A stretch of 64,000 bases of DNA. Source: an uncultured Clostridia bacterium (GTDB taxonomy: Bacteria; Bacillota; Clostridia; Oscillospirales; Oscillospiraceae). The DNA is taken from assembly GCA_947173485.1 (NCBI GenBank), contig CAMWFH010000001.1:620001-684000 (forward strand), given 5' to 3'. Positions 8,601 through 16,227 of this stretch are shown here, in pieces; the first letter of the stretch is position 1, and each line of letters starts with the position of its first letter. The position numbers and the translations under genes are program-made. The notes beneath the pieces are model-generated. The model made no database searches, had not been told where the DNA came from, and worked only from the letters and a program-made list of their open reading frames with translations.

Positions 8601-10276
8601 CGATCCCCCAGTCCATGGAGGAGCTGGCCGATATCCCCCTGGAGCTCCACTTTGCCGGCCAGCCGCCCCTGTCCCTGGCGATCGAGGTGGTGAGCGTCCA
8701 GTCCTACACCCTCCGGGCCAAGCTGCGGCCCAATGTCCAGCTGGACCATGTGGACTTAGGGCAGGTCTGCGAGGCCCGAATCGTGGCCCGGCATCCGGTC
8801 TTTCTCACCGAGGCGCTGCGGCAGGCCTTCCTCCAGCTGGGGAAGGAGCGGGGCTGGGATGAGCGCTTCGACCTGCGGGCGGGACTGTGCGAGAACATCG
8901 AGTTCATCTTTGGCCCGCCGGGCACAGGCAAGACCACCCATTTGGCCGAGAAGGTCATCCTGCCCCTGATGCGGGCAGGGGAGGACCTCCGGGTGGTGGT
9001 GCTGGCCCCCACCAACAAGGCCGCCGATGTGCTGGCCCACCGGCTGCTGGAGATCGGCGGCTCGGCGGTGCCAAGCTGGCTGGTCCGCTTCGGCGGCACC
9101 GCCGACAGCCAGGTGGAGGCGGTGCTGCGGGACAAGACCTTCGATATCCGCCGGCTGCCCCGGAACGTGACGGTGACCACCATCGCCCGGTTCCCCTATG
9201 ACTTCTTTCTGCCGGAGACCGGGGAGCATCTCTACCTCCGCCGGCTCCGGTGGGACTATATCGTCATAGATGAAGCGTCTATGATCCCCCTGGCCAACAT
9301 CCTCTACCCCCTCTATCAAAAGGCGCCCCAAAAGTTCTTCATCGCCGGGGACCCCTTCCAGATCGCGCCCATCACCATGGTGGACCTGTGGAAGGAGGAG
9401 AGCATCTATACCCTGGTGGGCCTCCGCTCCTTCACGGACCTGTCCACCACGCCCCATGCCTACCGGGTCGTCCCGCTGACCACCCAGTACCGCAGCGTGC
9501 CCGCCGTGGGGGAGGTGTTCAGCCGCCTCGCCTACGGCGGGATCCTCGAACACCACCGGCAGGCCGGCAGCGGGAAGCCCCTGCCCCCCTTGGCCCTGCC
9601 GGTGGGGGAGGTGAACCTGATCCGGTTCCCGGTCCGGCGGTATGAGAGCATCTACCGACCCAAGCAGCTGCAGCGGCGGAGCGCCTACCACATCTATTCC
9701 GCCCTCTTTGCCTTTGAGCTGGCCTCCTATCTCGCCCGGGAGTTGGAGGGCTTCCGAATCGGCGTGATCGCCCCCTACAAGGCCCAGGCGGACCTGCTGG
9801 ACCGGCTGCTGTCCTCGGCGCCCCTGCCGGCGGGGACCTCGGTCCAGGCGGGCACCATCCACAGCTTCCAGGGGGACGAGTGCGACATCATCCTGGCCCT
9901 GTTCAACCCGCCGCCCTATGTCTCCCCCAACAGCGCGGAACGGCTGTTCCTCAACAAGCTGAGCATCCTCAATGTGGCGGTGAGCCGGGCCAGGGACCGC
10001 CTGTTCGTCCTGCTGCCGGACGGGGACATGGAGGACCGGGAGCAGCTGACGCTGCTGGAGGAGCTGGAGCGAATCTGCATGGACCAGCCGGGCTGCGTCC
10101 AGTGGCGCTCCCAGGACGTGGAGGAGCGGCTGCTGGGCCGCCCCGATTTCCTGGAAGAGAACACCTTCGCCACCAGCCACCAGATCGTCAATGTGTACGG
10201 CAAGCCGGAGACCCGCTACGAGATCCGCTGCGAGGAGACCGCGGTAGACGTGCAGCTCCACCTGCCAACGCCATAA
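5609..10276 (+). CDS. GHKL (sacsin-like) ATPase fused to superfamily I DNA/RNA helicase; candidate defence protein
   Basis: A 1555-residue soluble protein. The N-terminus is a GHKL ATPase of the sacsin type: N-box FIYELLQNADD (residues 43-53), a G1-like AHDG (71-74), and a G2 box GKFGMGF (117-123). A long middle region has no motif I recognise; about residues 850-960 are rich in charged residues and look helical. The C-terminus is an SF1 helicase of the DNA2/NAM7/UPF1 group: Walker A GPPGTGKT (1102-1109), DEAS (1221-1224), AGDPFQ (1246-1251), QYR (1293-1295), a motif V-like GTIHSFQGDE and motif VI VSRARDR (1458-1464). All helicase motifs look intact. It stands alone between pfkA and a sporulation-type gene, with its own promoter. 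GHKL-helicase fusions are suspected nucleic-acid surveillance or anti-phage proteins; that role is inference. Confidence 0.85.
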   Translation: MDQREMFQELTARRRSDARALDSYTFQGVKASVVEKYTDQAHFIYELLQNADDVEATTARLILYEDRLVFAHDGIRRFSVTDPDTEKEDQVQQTLGDINAICAIGGSSKAGGEATIGKFGMGFKAVFRYTATPRIYDPQVCFQIEQFIVPVLLPEDEPERREGETLFVLPFDQPGLPPEAAWRDIREKLYALDHPLLFLSHLRRIDFTIGDQSGRYERSALCVRRWGDLTAEKLRLVQSSRDGTLSEEQLWLFSRAPKREKGPCVGFFLDEDGRLAPKDHTAFCFFSTIEQTGLHFLVHAPFLLNESREGILAGARHNEQMVEALARLSAEALLRLKEIGQEDGRPLIDDGIFQIVPWDESPLQRAGRLSFKPIYDAIRETFQTAALLPGIGDCAAGGHAYWAAVPELARLFSDEQLAALSGDPLARWIFPSRGYAETRRSVPALYRYLATLPVGLVEEEDLLKDRQRRESIGRISAAFIEGQTVDWLCRLYRWIGERESRVELARTLPIFLDRTGKAAAAYDSNRDASLFLPAGEDSGYPTIHPNLLAREEAEKLAGQLHITAPALQDEINTKILPQYAAGAEGTPDIQLHFKKFFRYFQSCPQAEIKGFLQKLRPCAFLLCRQADGTQLAPMTAGEVYLPTDKLKTWSQHQPKTPFLDLPAYIQLAGGEEEAVREFFQALGVKDVPRILERTLTVQEAYALQKNWKHSTADYGWTEWYLDGCEPWLAAAERDGEASRYLWGWLLGLVQAGYLRDAWDGPSIWKGCRSYFYYTYQTELFVSHQARALRERRWLVNEKGDFVSPKEVSVRTLGPGYDVSEAGELVRLLGIRDDTVQDIPALGASLGLSLAEQEQALRRFAEEKRRAAQPVPEKARAVRKVMQEMERRATAEPAGPSDELAAEPPADEGGYTASTVQISQQIRRITAKAEREIQEIARLEELRAQAATLPAYTYGWLTALLELEALSSSPASSREIDISFGQVERGAERTLLLRQPSRPIPQSMEELADIPLELHFAGQPPLSLAIEVVSVQSYTLRAKLRPNVQLDHVDLGQVCEARIVARHPVFLTEALRQAFLQLGKERGWDERFDLRAGLCENIEFIFGPPGTGKTTHLAEKVILPLMRAGEDLRVVVLAPTNKAADVLAHRLLEIGGSAVPSWLVRFGGTADSQVEAVLRDKTFDIRRLPRNVTVTTIARFPYDFFLPETGEHLYLRRLRWDYIVIDEASMIPLANILYPLYQKAPQKFFIAGDPFQIAPITMVDLWKEESIYTLVGLRSFTDLSTTPHAYRVVPLTTQYRSVPAVGEVFSRLAYGGILEHHRQAGSGKPLPPLALPVGEVNLIRFPVRRYESIYRPKQLQRRSAYHIYSALFAFELASYLARELEGFRIGVIAPYKAQADLLDRLLSSAPLPAGTSVQAGTIHSFQGDECDIILALFNPPPYVSPNSAERLFLNKLSILNVAVSRARDRLFVLLPDGDMEDREQLTLLEELERICMDQPGCVQWRSQDVEERLLGRPDFLEENTFATSHQIVNVYGKPETRYEIRCEETAVDVQLHLPTP

Positions 10277-10321
10277 AAAGGCGCGTCCGGCCCCCCAGTG
10301 GATAGGGGGACCGGACGCGGG
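10275..10321 (-). terminator. Rho-independent terminator of the M23 gene
   Basis: Read on the minus strand, CGCGTCCGG pairs with CCGGACGCG around an inner CCCCC/GGGGG arm, followed by CCTTTTTAT. It also lies directly behind the plus-strand helicase gene. Confidence 0.85.
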
Positions 10322-10325
10322 TCCA

Positions 10326-11060
10326 TCAGGCCAGGTATTCCTCGGGATCGACGGCCTCGCCGTCCTTGGTCACGGAGAAGTGGAGATGGGCCCCCAGGCC
10401 GGACTCCGTCAGGGTGGTGTTGCCCACGGTGCCGATGGCCTGACCGGCGGACACCCAGTCCCCCTCTGCCACCAGGACCTCCTCCTGGAGGCTGGCGTAT
10501 ATGGTCTCATAGCCGCCGCCATGGCCGATCGTGACCATCACGCCCAGCCGGGGATCCTCCTCCACAGCCAGCACCGTGCCGGCGCAGGCTGCCGCCACAC
10601 CGGCGCCCGCCTCGGCGGTGATATCGATGCCGCCGTGGGTCCGCCAGTCGGCCATGGTCTGGTTGTACACCAGCTCATCGCCAGAGAAGGCGGCCACTAC
10701 CTCCCCCGCCAGGGGGCGCACGATGACGGAAGGGGGCTCCGCCATCACCGGCTCTGTCACCGGCGGCGGGGTGGGCAGTGTGTCATCCTCCGGGATGACG
10801 ATCTCCACCGGCTTGGTGACCTCCACAGGGGGCGTCTCCTGCCCGCCGTTGTCCACGTCCACCACCGGGGGGATCGTGGGGGCGGTGGGGGTCACGACTG
10901 TCTGATCGGGCTGTTGGACCGGATCTGGTTTCTTGCTGTTGCCGCCGAATAGAACATGATATCCCACCACACCGGTGGCCAGCACACATAGCAGCAGGGC
11001 TATGTAAAACCCTGCGCCGCCAAAAAATCTGGAGAGCGACTCCCGCTTTCCTCGTTCCAT
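10326..11060 (-). CDS. Membrane-anchored M23 (LytM) domain protein, SpoIIQ-like
   Basis: A 244-residue protein: short basic N-terminus, one membrane segment (residues 17-38), a Pro/Thr/Val-rich linker (45-110), and an M23 domain (118-244). Zinc ligands His142, Asp146 and His227 are present (HGGID, HLHF), but the position of the catalytic His in the YxHL motif is Ser (YASL, residue 190). B. subtilis SpoIIQ has a comparable YQSL. The arrangement and the SigF-type promoter just upstream fit SpoIIQ, the forespore half of the channel across the two spore membranes. AAGGAGG precedes the ATG. The alternative is a cell-wall endopeptidase or divisome regulator. Confidence 0.68.
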   Translation of the reverse strand: MERGKRESLSRFFGGAGFYIALLLCVLATGVVGYHVLFGGNSKKPDPVQQPDQTVVTPTAPTIPPVVDVDNGGQETPPVEVTKPVEIVIPEDDTLPTPPPVTEPVMAEPPSVIVRPLAGEVVAAFSGDELVYNQTMADWRTHGGIDITAEAGAGVAAACAGTVLAVEEDPRLGVMVTIGHGGGYETIYASLQEEVLVAEGDWVSAGQAIGTVGNTTLTESGLGAHLHFSVTKDGEAVDPEEYLA

Positions 11061-11127
11061 GGTCCCTCCTTGCCGCTTTCCGGCACGCGGCCTGCCGAAT
11101 TGGGAACGGCTTCGTTCCCTTCATTGG

Positions 11128-11157
11128 CAGTATCACCAGGGCGGGCCGATCTTATGC
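11128..11157 (-). promoter_or_regulatory. Candidate SigF (forespore) promoter of the M23 gene
   Basis: On the minus strand GCATA (11153-11157) and GGTGATACTG (11128-11137) are 15 bases apart. They match the SigF consensus GYWTA and GGNRANAHTR at every position; the usual spacer is about 16. No SigA promoter of similar quality is seen here. Confidence 0.6.
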
Positions 11158-11206
11158 AGGCGGCGGAGAAAATTTTCAGAGAGCTTTCGAGAGGGGAGAC
11201 GGTAGG

Positions 11207-11755
11207 ATGATGAGGATCGGATGCGTCGTGATGGCGGCGGGGAACAGCCGCCGGTTCGGCGGCAACAAGCTGCTGGCGGACTGGCAGGGCCGGCCCCTGG
11301 CGGCCTGGGCCCTGGACGCCGTCCCGGCCGGGACGGCGGCGGTAGTGGTGAGCCAGTACCCGGCGGTCTTAGAGATGGCCCGGCAGCGGGGCTTTGCCGC
11401 CGTGGAGAACGACCGGCCGGAGGAGGGGGTCAGCCGGACCATCCGCTTAGGGCTGGAGGCCCTGTCGGAGAGCGATGGGGCCCTCTTCCTGGTGGCGGAC
11501 CAGCCCCGCCTCCGGCGGGAGACGGTGGAGGCGGCGATCCGGCTCTGGCAGGACCACCCGGACCAGATCGTCCAGGTGACCGCCGGCGGGCGGCGGGGCA
11601 ACCCCTGCCTCTTCCCCGCCCGGTTCTTCCCGGAGCTGCTGGCCCTGACGGGAGACGTGGGGGGCAGCCGGGTCATCCGCCGCCACCCGGAGAGCGTCCT
11701 GGGCCTGGAGACGGCGGCGGAGGAGCTGGAGGACATGGACCTGCCCTGGGCGTGA
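11207..11755 (+). CDS. MobA-like NTP transferase, probable molybdenum cofactor cytidylyltransferase
   Basis: A 182-residue NTP-transferase-3 protein of the MocA/MobA group, which attaches CMP or GMP to molybdopterin. It has the nucleotide-binding loop VVMAAGNSRRFGGNKLL (residues 7-23) and the metal-binding LFLVADQPRL. The late motif GRRGNPCLFP matches MocA-type proteins (GxPG/NP). It is monocistronic and followed by a terminator. The first ATG (11207) is directly followed by a second (11210); GGGGAG lies upstream. No molybdenum enzyme is encoded nearby, so the substrate remains open. Confidence 0.75.
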   Translation: MMRIGCVVMAAGNSRRFGGNKLLADWQGRPLAAWALDAVPAGTAAVVVSQYPAVLEMARQRGFAAVENDRPEEGVSRTIRLGLEALSESDGALFLVADQPRLRRETVEAAIRLWQDHPDQIVQVTAGGRRGNPCLFPARFFPELLALTGDVGGSRVIRRHPESVLGLETAAEELEDMDLPWA

Positions 11756-11785
11756 CGCGCCCCGGTATGCCGGTAAAGACAGGCT

Positions 11786-11818
11786 GAGGCCCCGCCGGGC
11801 AGCGGCGGGGCCTCTTGC
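11786..11818 (+). terminator. Rho-independent terminator between convergent genes
   Basis: GAGGCCCCGCC and GGCGGGGCCTC form a perfect 11-bp stem around a short loop, followed by TTGCTCTGTCTCTT. It ends the MocA-like gene and abuts the convergent amidase gene. Confidence 0.7.
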
Positions 11819-11826
11819 TCTGTCTC

Positions 11827-12519
11827 TTATTTCTTCTGATAGCTGTCGATGCCGGCCTGGACGTTGGTGAGGAAGGCCTCCCAGGCGGCGGGGTCGTCCA
11901 CAAAATATTTGGGACAGGCCTTGCCGTTGACATCGTAGTGCCGGATCACATCATCGGTCTTGAGCTTGAAGGTGTGGCAGAGCCAGGCGGTCAGATTTTC
12001 CACCGCCTCCTCCGTCTCGGGGTTGAACTTCCCGGTCTCGTCCGGGTGGCAGACCTCGATGGCGATGGTGTCGCTGTTGCGGCGGTTGGAGCAGTAGGCG
12101 ATCTCCGACAGGGGGACGCACTGGATGATCTCCCCCTCCAGGCCCACCAGGAAATGGGCGCTGGCGTAGGTCTCATGGGTCAGGGAGAGATTTTTGAAGT
12201 AGTTCCGGTTGGCCTCGGCGGAGGTGTTAGGGTTGCCCACATAGTGGATGACCACGCCGTTGATCTCCTCCAGGGCGTCGCCGGGGCGGGAATACTCATT
12301 CACCGGTAGCAGGTCCACCTTCACATAGTCCGGCACCTTCACCCCCGCGCCGGGGGCATCCTTGGTGATGAAATGGCGCACGATCGACCGGACGCCGGAG
12401 AACAGCCCGATCACCAGCACCAGGGCGCAGACCGCCATGATGGCGACCTTCTTCTTGTTCAAGCGCCGCTTGCGCCGCCGCCGGCGGGCCGGCTGGGTCC
12501 TGTTCCTATCGTTATCCAT
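11827..12519 (-). CDS. N-acetylmuramoyl-L-alanine amidase with N-terminal membrane anchor
   Basis: A 230-residue type-2 amidase that cleaves the bond between muramic acid and L-alanine in peptidoglycan. A very basic cytosolic N-terminus (RRRRRKRRLNKKK) precedes one membrane segment (VAIMAVCALVLVIGLFSGV). The extracellular catalytic domain has the zinc ligands in VVIHYVGNP, IRHYDVNG and the Cys of GKACP. I chose the ATG at 12519, behind AGAAGGG; the open frame continues upstream without a site. A strong hairpin (12545-12573) separates it from the ABC permease gene. Confidence 0.85.
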   Translation of the reverse strand: MDNDRNRTQPARRRRRKRRLNKKKVAIMAVCALVLVIGLFSGVRSIVRHFITKDAPGAGVKVPDYVKVDLLPVNEYSRPGDALEEINGVVIHYVGNPNTSAEANRNYFKNLSLTHETYASAHFLVGLEGEIIQCVPLSEIAYCSNRRNSDTIAIEVCHPDETGKFNPETEEAVENLTAWLCHTFKLKTDDVIRHYDVNGKACPKYFVDDPAAWEAFLTNVQAGIDSYQKK

Positions 12520-12544
12520 GGGAGCCCTTCTTTCATAAAGATCT

Positions 12545-12573
12545 GGGGGACACGGCCGATCGCCGTGTCCCCC
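12545..12573 (-). terminator. GC-rich perfect hairpin, possible terminator
   Basis: A 12-bp perfect stem (GGGGGACACGGC/GCCGTGTCCCCC) lies between the ABC permease stop and the amidase start. The downstream T-run on the minus strand is poor (AGATCTTTAT), so it may be an mRNA-stabilising hairpin or partial terminator. Confidence 0.5.
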
Positions 12574-12614
12574 ATTGTAAACCTCTTTCGGGAGGCTGTC
12601 AATCGGTGCCGAGA

Positions 12615-14564
12615 TCAGTCGACGATCTCGCTGCCCCCTCCCAGGGCCGGCTCCTCCGGCTTCAGGACGGCAGGCGGGACCCCCAGGTCCAGCAGGGCCT
12701 GCCGGGTGGCAGTCATCTCCGGGGCATAGGCGATGAAGATGCGGGCATAGTCCCTGCTCCACGGCTCCTCTGTGTCCGGCACGGCCGCGGAGGGGCGCAG
12801 CTCCAGCTCGAAGGAGACGTTCCCTCCGTTGGAGACCGTACTGCCGGAGCCCTCTATGCCGCGGCCGCCCATCAGGTCCTTCTGGCCCCAGCGGCCGGCC
12901 TGGGCGTCCTCCGCCAGGGCGGCGTAGAGCACGGCGGCCTCGTCAGAGGACAGATCGCAGATGTCGTTGTACCGTTCCCAGTCCGAATCGCTCCAGTTCT
13001 CCATGTCCATCTCATCCTGCGGGACGTTGATATACCCCCAGGTGGGTGCATACCCCTGGCCATAGTATACCTGGCGGAGCCGGGAGGCGGGGGAGTTCAC
13101 AAGGACGTCCAGGGCGGCGGCGTAGCTGTTGGCGTCCGCCAGCAGGCTGCGGCTGATGGGGAGCGTATAGATCCGGGTCAGCTGGCTGCCGTCCTTCAGT
13201 TCGTATGCCAGCCGGCAGTAGAGGAGCGAGGTCTCCTCCCCCAGGGGACCACGGTCATAGTAACGGTCATAGTAGTAGTGGTCACAGGTCTGGCGGATGA
13301 AGTCCTTATCGTCCAGAATCTTCCGGTGGAGAGCCAGGATCTGGTCCACCGCCTCCGGGTCCGCGTCAGGGGTGAAGGTGAGGGTGCCCAGATAGGAGAC
13401 GTCCGCGTTGATATCGACTCGGACGATGTCCGCCCGGTCCGGGATGCGGTCCTCGATGCCAAAGACGTCGAACCGCACCGCCAGGCAGATGACCAGGGCC
13501 ACGACGGCCATGATCCCCGCCCCCGCAACGGTGGTCCGCCAGACCCGGAGGGACTTCTGCACCAGCATATCCGCGATCCAGAACCCCACGGCCCCGGCTA
13601 CGGTCATGCAGACGCCCATGCGGACAAGGCTGGCGCCGCTGACGCTGACGGCGGTGAACAGGAGATAGAGGACCTGTCCGAAGGAGAAGGCTGCCAGCAG
13701 GGCCACCACGAACTTGAAGAGGGGCCGCAGGAACCGGAAGGACACTACGTCCCCGGCGCTCTCGCTGGACCGGCAGCGGTAGAGGGCCCAGGACACCGCC
13801 AGCAAAAGCGCCCCCGCCAGGCAGTAGAGGAACAGGATATGGTAGCCCTGGATGGTGCATTGGCGGACATCGTCCGAGATAAAGACCGTCTTTGCGGCAA
13901 CATTATTATAGATGTAGACCGTGGGGGACAGCCACTCCACCGCGCCGGAGTAGGCGGCGTTGACGCCGAAGAAGAAGGAGCTGGTGAAGTTGGCCAGAAG
14001 GAGGTCCAGCAGGACGGCCAGGAAGTTGCCCACGGCATAGAACACCGGCAGGGCCAGCAGACTTCCGGTGACCATGGCGCAGAGGGTGGCGAAGCCGAAG
14101 TACAGCACCGCCAGACAGATCAGCCCCAGGCCGCTCTGGAAAAAGGCCAGGGGCGCGGCGATGCCAAAGAACAGGCCCACCAGGAACAGCAGCGCGCCGG
14201 CGATGACCACAGGCAGCAGCAGGAAGCTGAGCCCCGCGGCGCAGCCGGTGACGAAGAGGCAGGTCCGGGTCATGGGCAGGGTGTGCATCAGAGAGACGCT
14301 GCGGGGGGAGTAGAGGTAGCCCCAGACCGCCATAGCGGCCAGGATGCTGTAGACCAGCATGAAGGCGGGCCCGCCCGTGGCGAGGATGGAGGTGTAGATA
14401 CTGCCCATGTACCAGTGCTGGATATCGGTGAGGTGCATCAGCTCCAGCAGAGTGATCAGAGGCGCCAGGGAGGCCAGGGCAGTGATGCCCAGCCACATGG
14501 GCCAGAACCGGGACAGGAGCTTTTTGTAGAGGGTGGTGTTAAAAAAGGATGTCTTTGACGGCAT
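12615..14564 (-). CDS. ABC transporter permease (Ytr-like operon)
   Basis: A 649-residue integral membrane protein with about ten hydrophobic segments clustered in the first 400 residues and a long C-terminal extracytoplasmic domain rich in Asp, Tyr and Glu (residues about 400-640). It pairs with the ATPase encoded just upstream and the GntR regulator, an arrangement like ytrA-ytrB-ytrC. Such systems export or sense cell-wall-active compounds; the substrate here is unknown. TTAGGAGG with eight-base spacing selects the ATG at 14564; an in-frame GTG lies at 14573. Its first 26 bases overlap the ATPase gene. Confidence 0.82.
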   Translation of the reverse strand: MPSKTSFFNTTLYKKLLSRFWPMWLGITALASLAPLITLLELMHLTDIQHWYMGSIYTSILATGGPAFMLVYSILAAMAVWGYLYSPRSVSLMHTLPMTRTCLFVTGCAAGLSFLLLPVVIAGALLFLVGLFFGIAAPLAFFQSGLGLICLAVLYFGFATLCAMVTGSLLALPVFYAVGNFLAVLLDLLLANFTSSFFFGVNAAYSGAVEWLSPTVYIYNNVAAKTVFISDDVRQCTIQGYHILFLYCLAGALLLAVSWALYRCRSSESAGDVVSFRFLRPLFKFVVALLAAFSFGQVLYLLFTAVSVSGASLVRMGVCMTVAGAVGFWIADMLVQKSLRVWRTTVAGAGIMAVVALVICLAVRFDVFGIEDRIPDRADIVRVDINADVSYLGTLTFTPDADPEAVDQILALHRKILDDKDFIRQTCDHYYYDRYYDRGPLGEETSLLYCRLAYELKDGSQLTRIYTLPISRSLLADANSYAAALDVLVNSPASRLRQVYYGQGYAPTWGYINVPQDEMDMENWSDSDWERYNDICDLSSDEAAVLYAALAEDAQAGRWGQKDLMGGRGIEGSGSTVSNGGNVSFELELRPSAAVPDTEEPWSRDYARIFIAYAPEMTATRQALLDLGVPPAVLKPEEPALGGGSEIVD

Positions 14565-15438
14565 ACTGCTCACCTCCTAACTCATAGATAAAGATCTCCT
14601 CCAGAGACAGGGGCAGGATATCGATCATCACCGGCTGGCAGGCGGCCAGCTTCTGTCCCACGGTCTCGCCGTTGCCCCGGATGATGTAGGTGTACACCCG
14701 GCCGATACAGGAGGTGTGGAGGATCTCCAGGTCCCGGGGCAGCTCCGGCACGGTGCCGGGCTGGAACACGGTCTGGACCTTGACGATGTTGTCCTGTAGG
14801 TCGGAGAGGCTGCGCTCCAGGAGGACCCTGCCCTTGTGGAGGATGCCCACATGGTCGCACACGTCCTCCAGCTCCCGCAGGTTGTGGGAGGAGACCAAGA
14901 CGGTGGTGCCGTGTTCGCTCACATCCCCCATCATCAGCGACCAGACCTGCCGGCGCATCACCGGGTCCAGGCCGTCCACCGGCTCGTCCAGGATCAGGTA
15001 GTCCGGCCGGCAGCACATGGCCAGCCAGAAGGCCGCCTGCTTCTGCATCCCCTTGCTCATCCGGCGGATCACGGCCTTCTCCGGGAGCTGGAACACGTCC
15101 TTGAACTTCTCATACCGCTTCTCATCGAAGGTGGGGTACATCCCCCGGTAGAAGCGCATCATGTCCCGGATGGTGGCGGAGGGGAAGTAGTACCAGTCGT
15201 CGGGGATGGCGGCGATCCGGGCCTTGGCGGCGGGGTTCTCATAGATCGGCTCCCCGCCGGCCAGGCAGACGCCGCTGTCGGGCCGGTAGATGCCGGTCAG
15301 ATGGCGGATCAGGGTGGACTTGCCCGCGCCGTTGGGCCCTACCAGGCCGTAGATGGCCCCGTCAGGGACCGTGATAGAGGCGCTGTCCAGAGCCTTGAAG
15401 CCGTCAAAGGTCTTGGTCAGTTCTCTTACTTCAATCAT
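14539..15438 (-). CDS. ABC transporter ATP-binding protein (Ytr-like)
   Basis: A 299-residue nucleotide-binding subunit: Walker A GPNGAGKST, a divergent signature motif RMSKGMQKQ in place of LSGGQ, Walker B YLILDEPVDGLDP and the H-loop VSSHNL. The divergent signature is common in the exporter-type YtrB group. About 70 C-terminal residues extend beyond the core. The start overlaps the upstream GntR gene by eight bases and the end overlaps the permease start, so the three genes are translationally coupled. Confidence 0.9.
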   Translation of the reverse strand: MIEVRELTKTFDGFKALDSASITVPDGAIYGLVGPNGAGKSTLIRHLTGIYRPDSGVCLAGGEPIYENPAAKARIAAIPDDWYYFPSATIRDMMRFYRGMYPTFDEKRYEKFKDVFQLPEKAVIRRMSKGMQKQAAFWLAMCCRPDYLILDEPVDGLDPVMRRQVWSLMMGDVSEHGTTVLVSSHNLRELEDVCDHVGILHKGRVLLERSLSDLQDNIVKVQTVFQPGTVPELPRDLEILHTSCIGRVYTYIIRGNGETVGQKLAACQPVMIDILPLSLEEIFIYELGGEQYAVKDILF

Positions 15439-15793
15439 GGTAGACCTCCTCCACCCTGGCGGTGACCGCCTCCAGCGGGACCTCCAGGAAATGCAGCTCG
15501 GTGAGCAGCTCCGTCAGCCGCTCCAGCAGGGTCTCCAGACGGGCGGGGGCCGCCGCCTGCCGTTGGGCGGCGAAGATCCCCTTTCCGGGGACGGAGTAGG
15601 TATAGCCCTCCGTCTCCAGCTCGGCGTAGGCCCGTTGGATGGTATTGGGGTTGATGGCCAGCTCCATGGCCAGGGCCCGAACGGAGGGCAGCTTCTCGTC
15701 CGGGGCCAGGGCCCCGGTGACGATCATCCGCCGCAGGCCGTCCCGGATCTGCTCATAGATAGGGCGGGCGTCCCGATGATCCAGGGAAAACAT
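15431..15793 (-). CDS. GntR-family transcriptional regulator, YtrA subfamily
   Basis: A 120-residue repressor with an N-terminal winged helix (ARPIYEQIRDGLRRMIVTG then LPSVRALAMELAINPNTIQRAY) and a short C-terminal helical domain, as in the YtrA subfamily, which lacks the large effector domains of other GntR proteins. It is the first gene of a regulator-ATPase-permease operon and most likely represses that operon through the inverted repeat directly behind the -10 box. TGGAGGTGATCGG precedes the ATG. Confidence 0.87.
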   Translation of the reverse strand: MFSLDHRDARPIYEQIRDGLRRMIVTGALAPDEKLPSVRALAMELAINPNTIQRAYAELETEGYTYSVPGKGIFAAQRQAAAPARLETLLERLTELLTELHFLEVPLEAVTARVEEVYHD

Positions 15794-15814
15794 CCGATCA
15801 CCTCCAAATGGACT

Positions 15815-15833
15815 GTACTATTTAGATCAGTAC
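15815..15833. promoter_or_regulatory. Candidate operator for the YtrA-type repressor
   Basis: GTACT-N9-AGTAC forms an inverted repeat immediately downstream of the -10 box, covering the expected transcription start. This is the usual place and form for a YtrA-type site. Confidence 0.6.
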
Positions 15834-15837
15834 GGTC

Positions 15838-15866
15838 ACTATAGCATCGCCGGGGGGAGAAGTCAA
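15838..15866 (-). promoter_or_regulatory. SigA-type promoter of the GntR-ABC operon
   Basis: On the minus strand TTGACT (15861-15866), 17 bases, TATAGT (15838-15843), followed by the candidate operator. Confidence 0.78.
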
Positions 15867-15936
15867 TCGGATTAAGGAAATCTTAATGATTTAAGCGGCC
15901 GTGCTTAAAATATAGCAATATTTCTCGATCATACGA

Positions 15937-15968
15937 AAAGATCCAGAACTTTTCCTCCTGGATCTTTC
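15937..15968. other. AT-rich intergenic stretch with one perfect hairpin
   Basis: Within the gene-free stretch 15867-16052 the only structure I see is AAAGATCCAG...CTGGATCTTT, a 10-bp perfect stem with an 11-base loop. It could end transcription leaving the tRNA genes or be a remnant. No plausible reading frame or further promoter is visible. Confidence 0.45.
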
Positions 15969-16052
15969 GCTGCTGGAGAGCCGGTGCCTATAGAGGACTG
16001 TGTCCTGTATGGACAACAAAACATTTTCAGCAGAAAACAAGTAAATAGATAT

Positions 16053-16088
16053 CAAAAACCGCCGCATTCTGAATGAATACGGCGGTTT
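16053..16088 (-). terminator. Terminator of the tRNA-Ser pair
   Basis: On the minus strand AAACCGCCG and CGGCGGTTT form a stem followed by TTG, five bases behind the CCA end of tRNA-Ser(GCU). Confidence 0.7.
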
Positions 16089-16092
16089 CCGT

Positions 16093-16184
16093 TGGCGGAG
16101 AAGGAGGGATTTGAACCCTCGCGCGCTGTTTAGACGCCTACTCCCTTAGCAGGGGAGCCCCTTCGGCCACTTGGGTACTTCTCC
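16093..16184 (-). tRNA. tRNA-Ser (anticodon GCU), CCA encoded
   Basis: On the minus strand GGAGAAG pairs with CTTCTCC, discriminator G and an encoded CCA follow. The anticodon loop CTGCTAA gives GCU. The long variable arm and GGTTCAAATCC T-arm fit tRNA-Ser. Length is 92 with CCA. Confidence 0.95.
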
Positions 16185-16227
16185 GAATAAAAGCGACTGA
16201 CATTTTATGCAAGGCCCGCCGGGGAAA

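Noticed and set aside
16006..16046. Short open frame MDNKTFSAENK in the tRNA-adjacent spacer
   Set aside because: Eleven codons with no ribosome binding site and no context.
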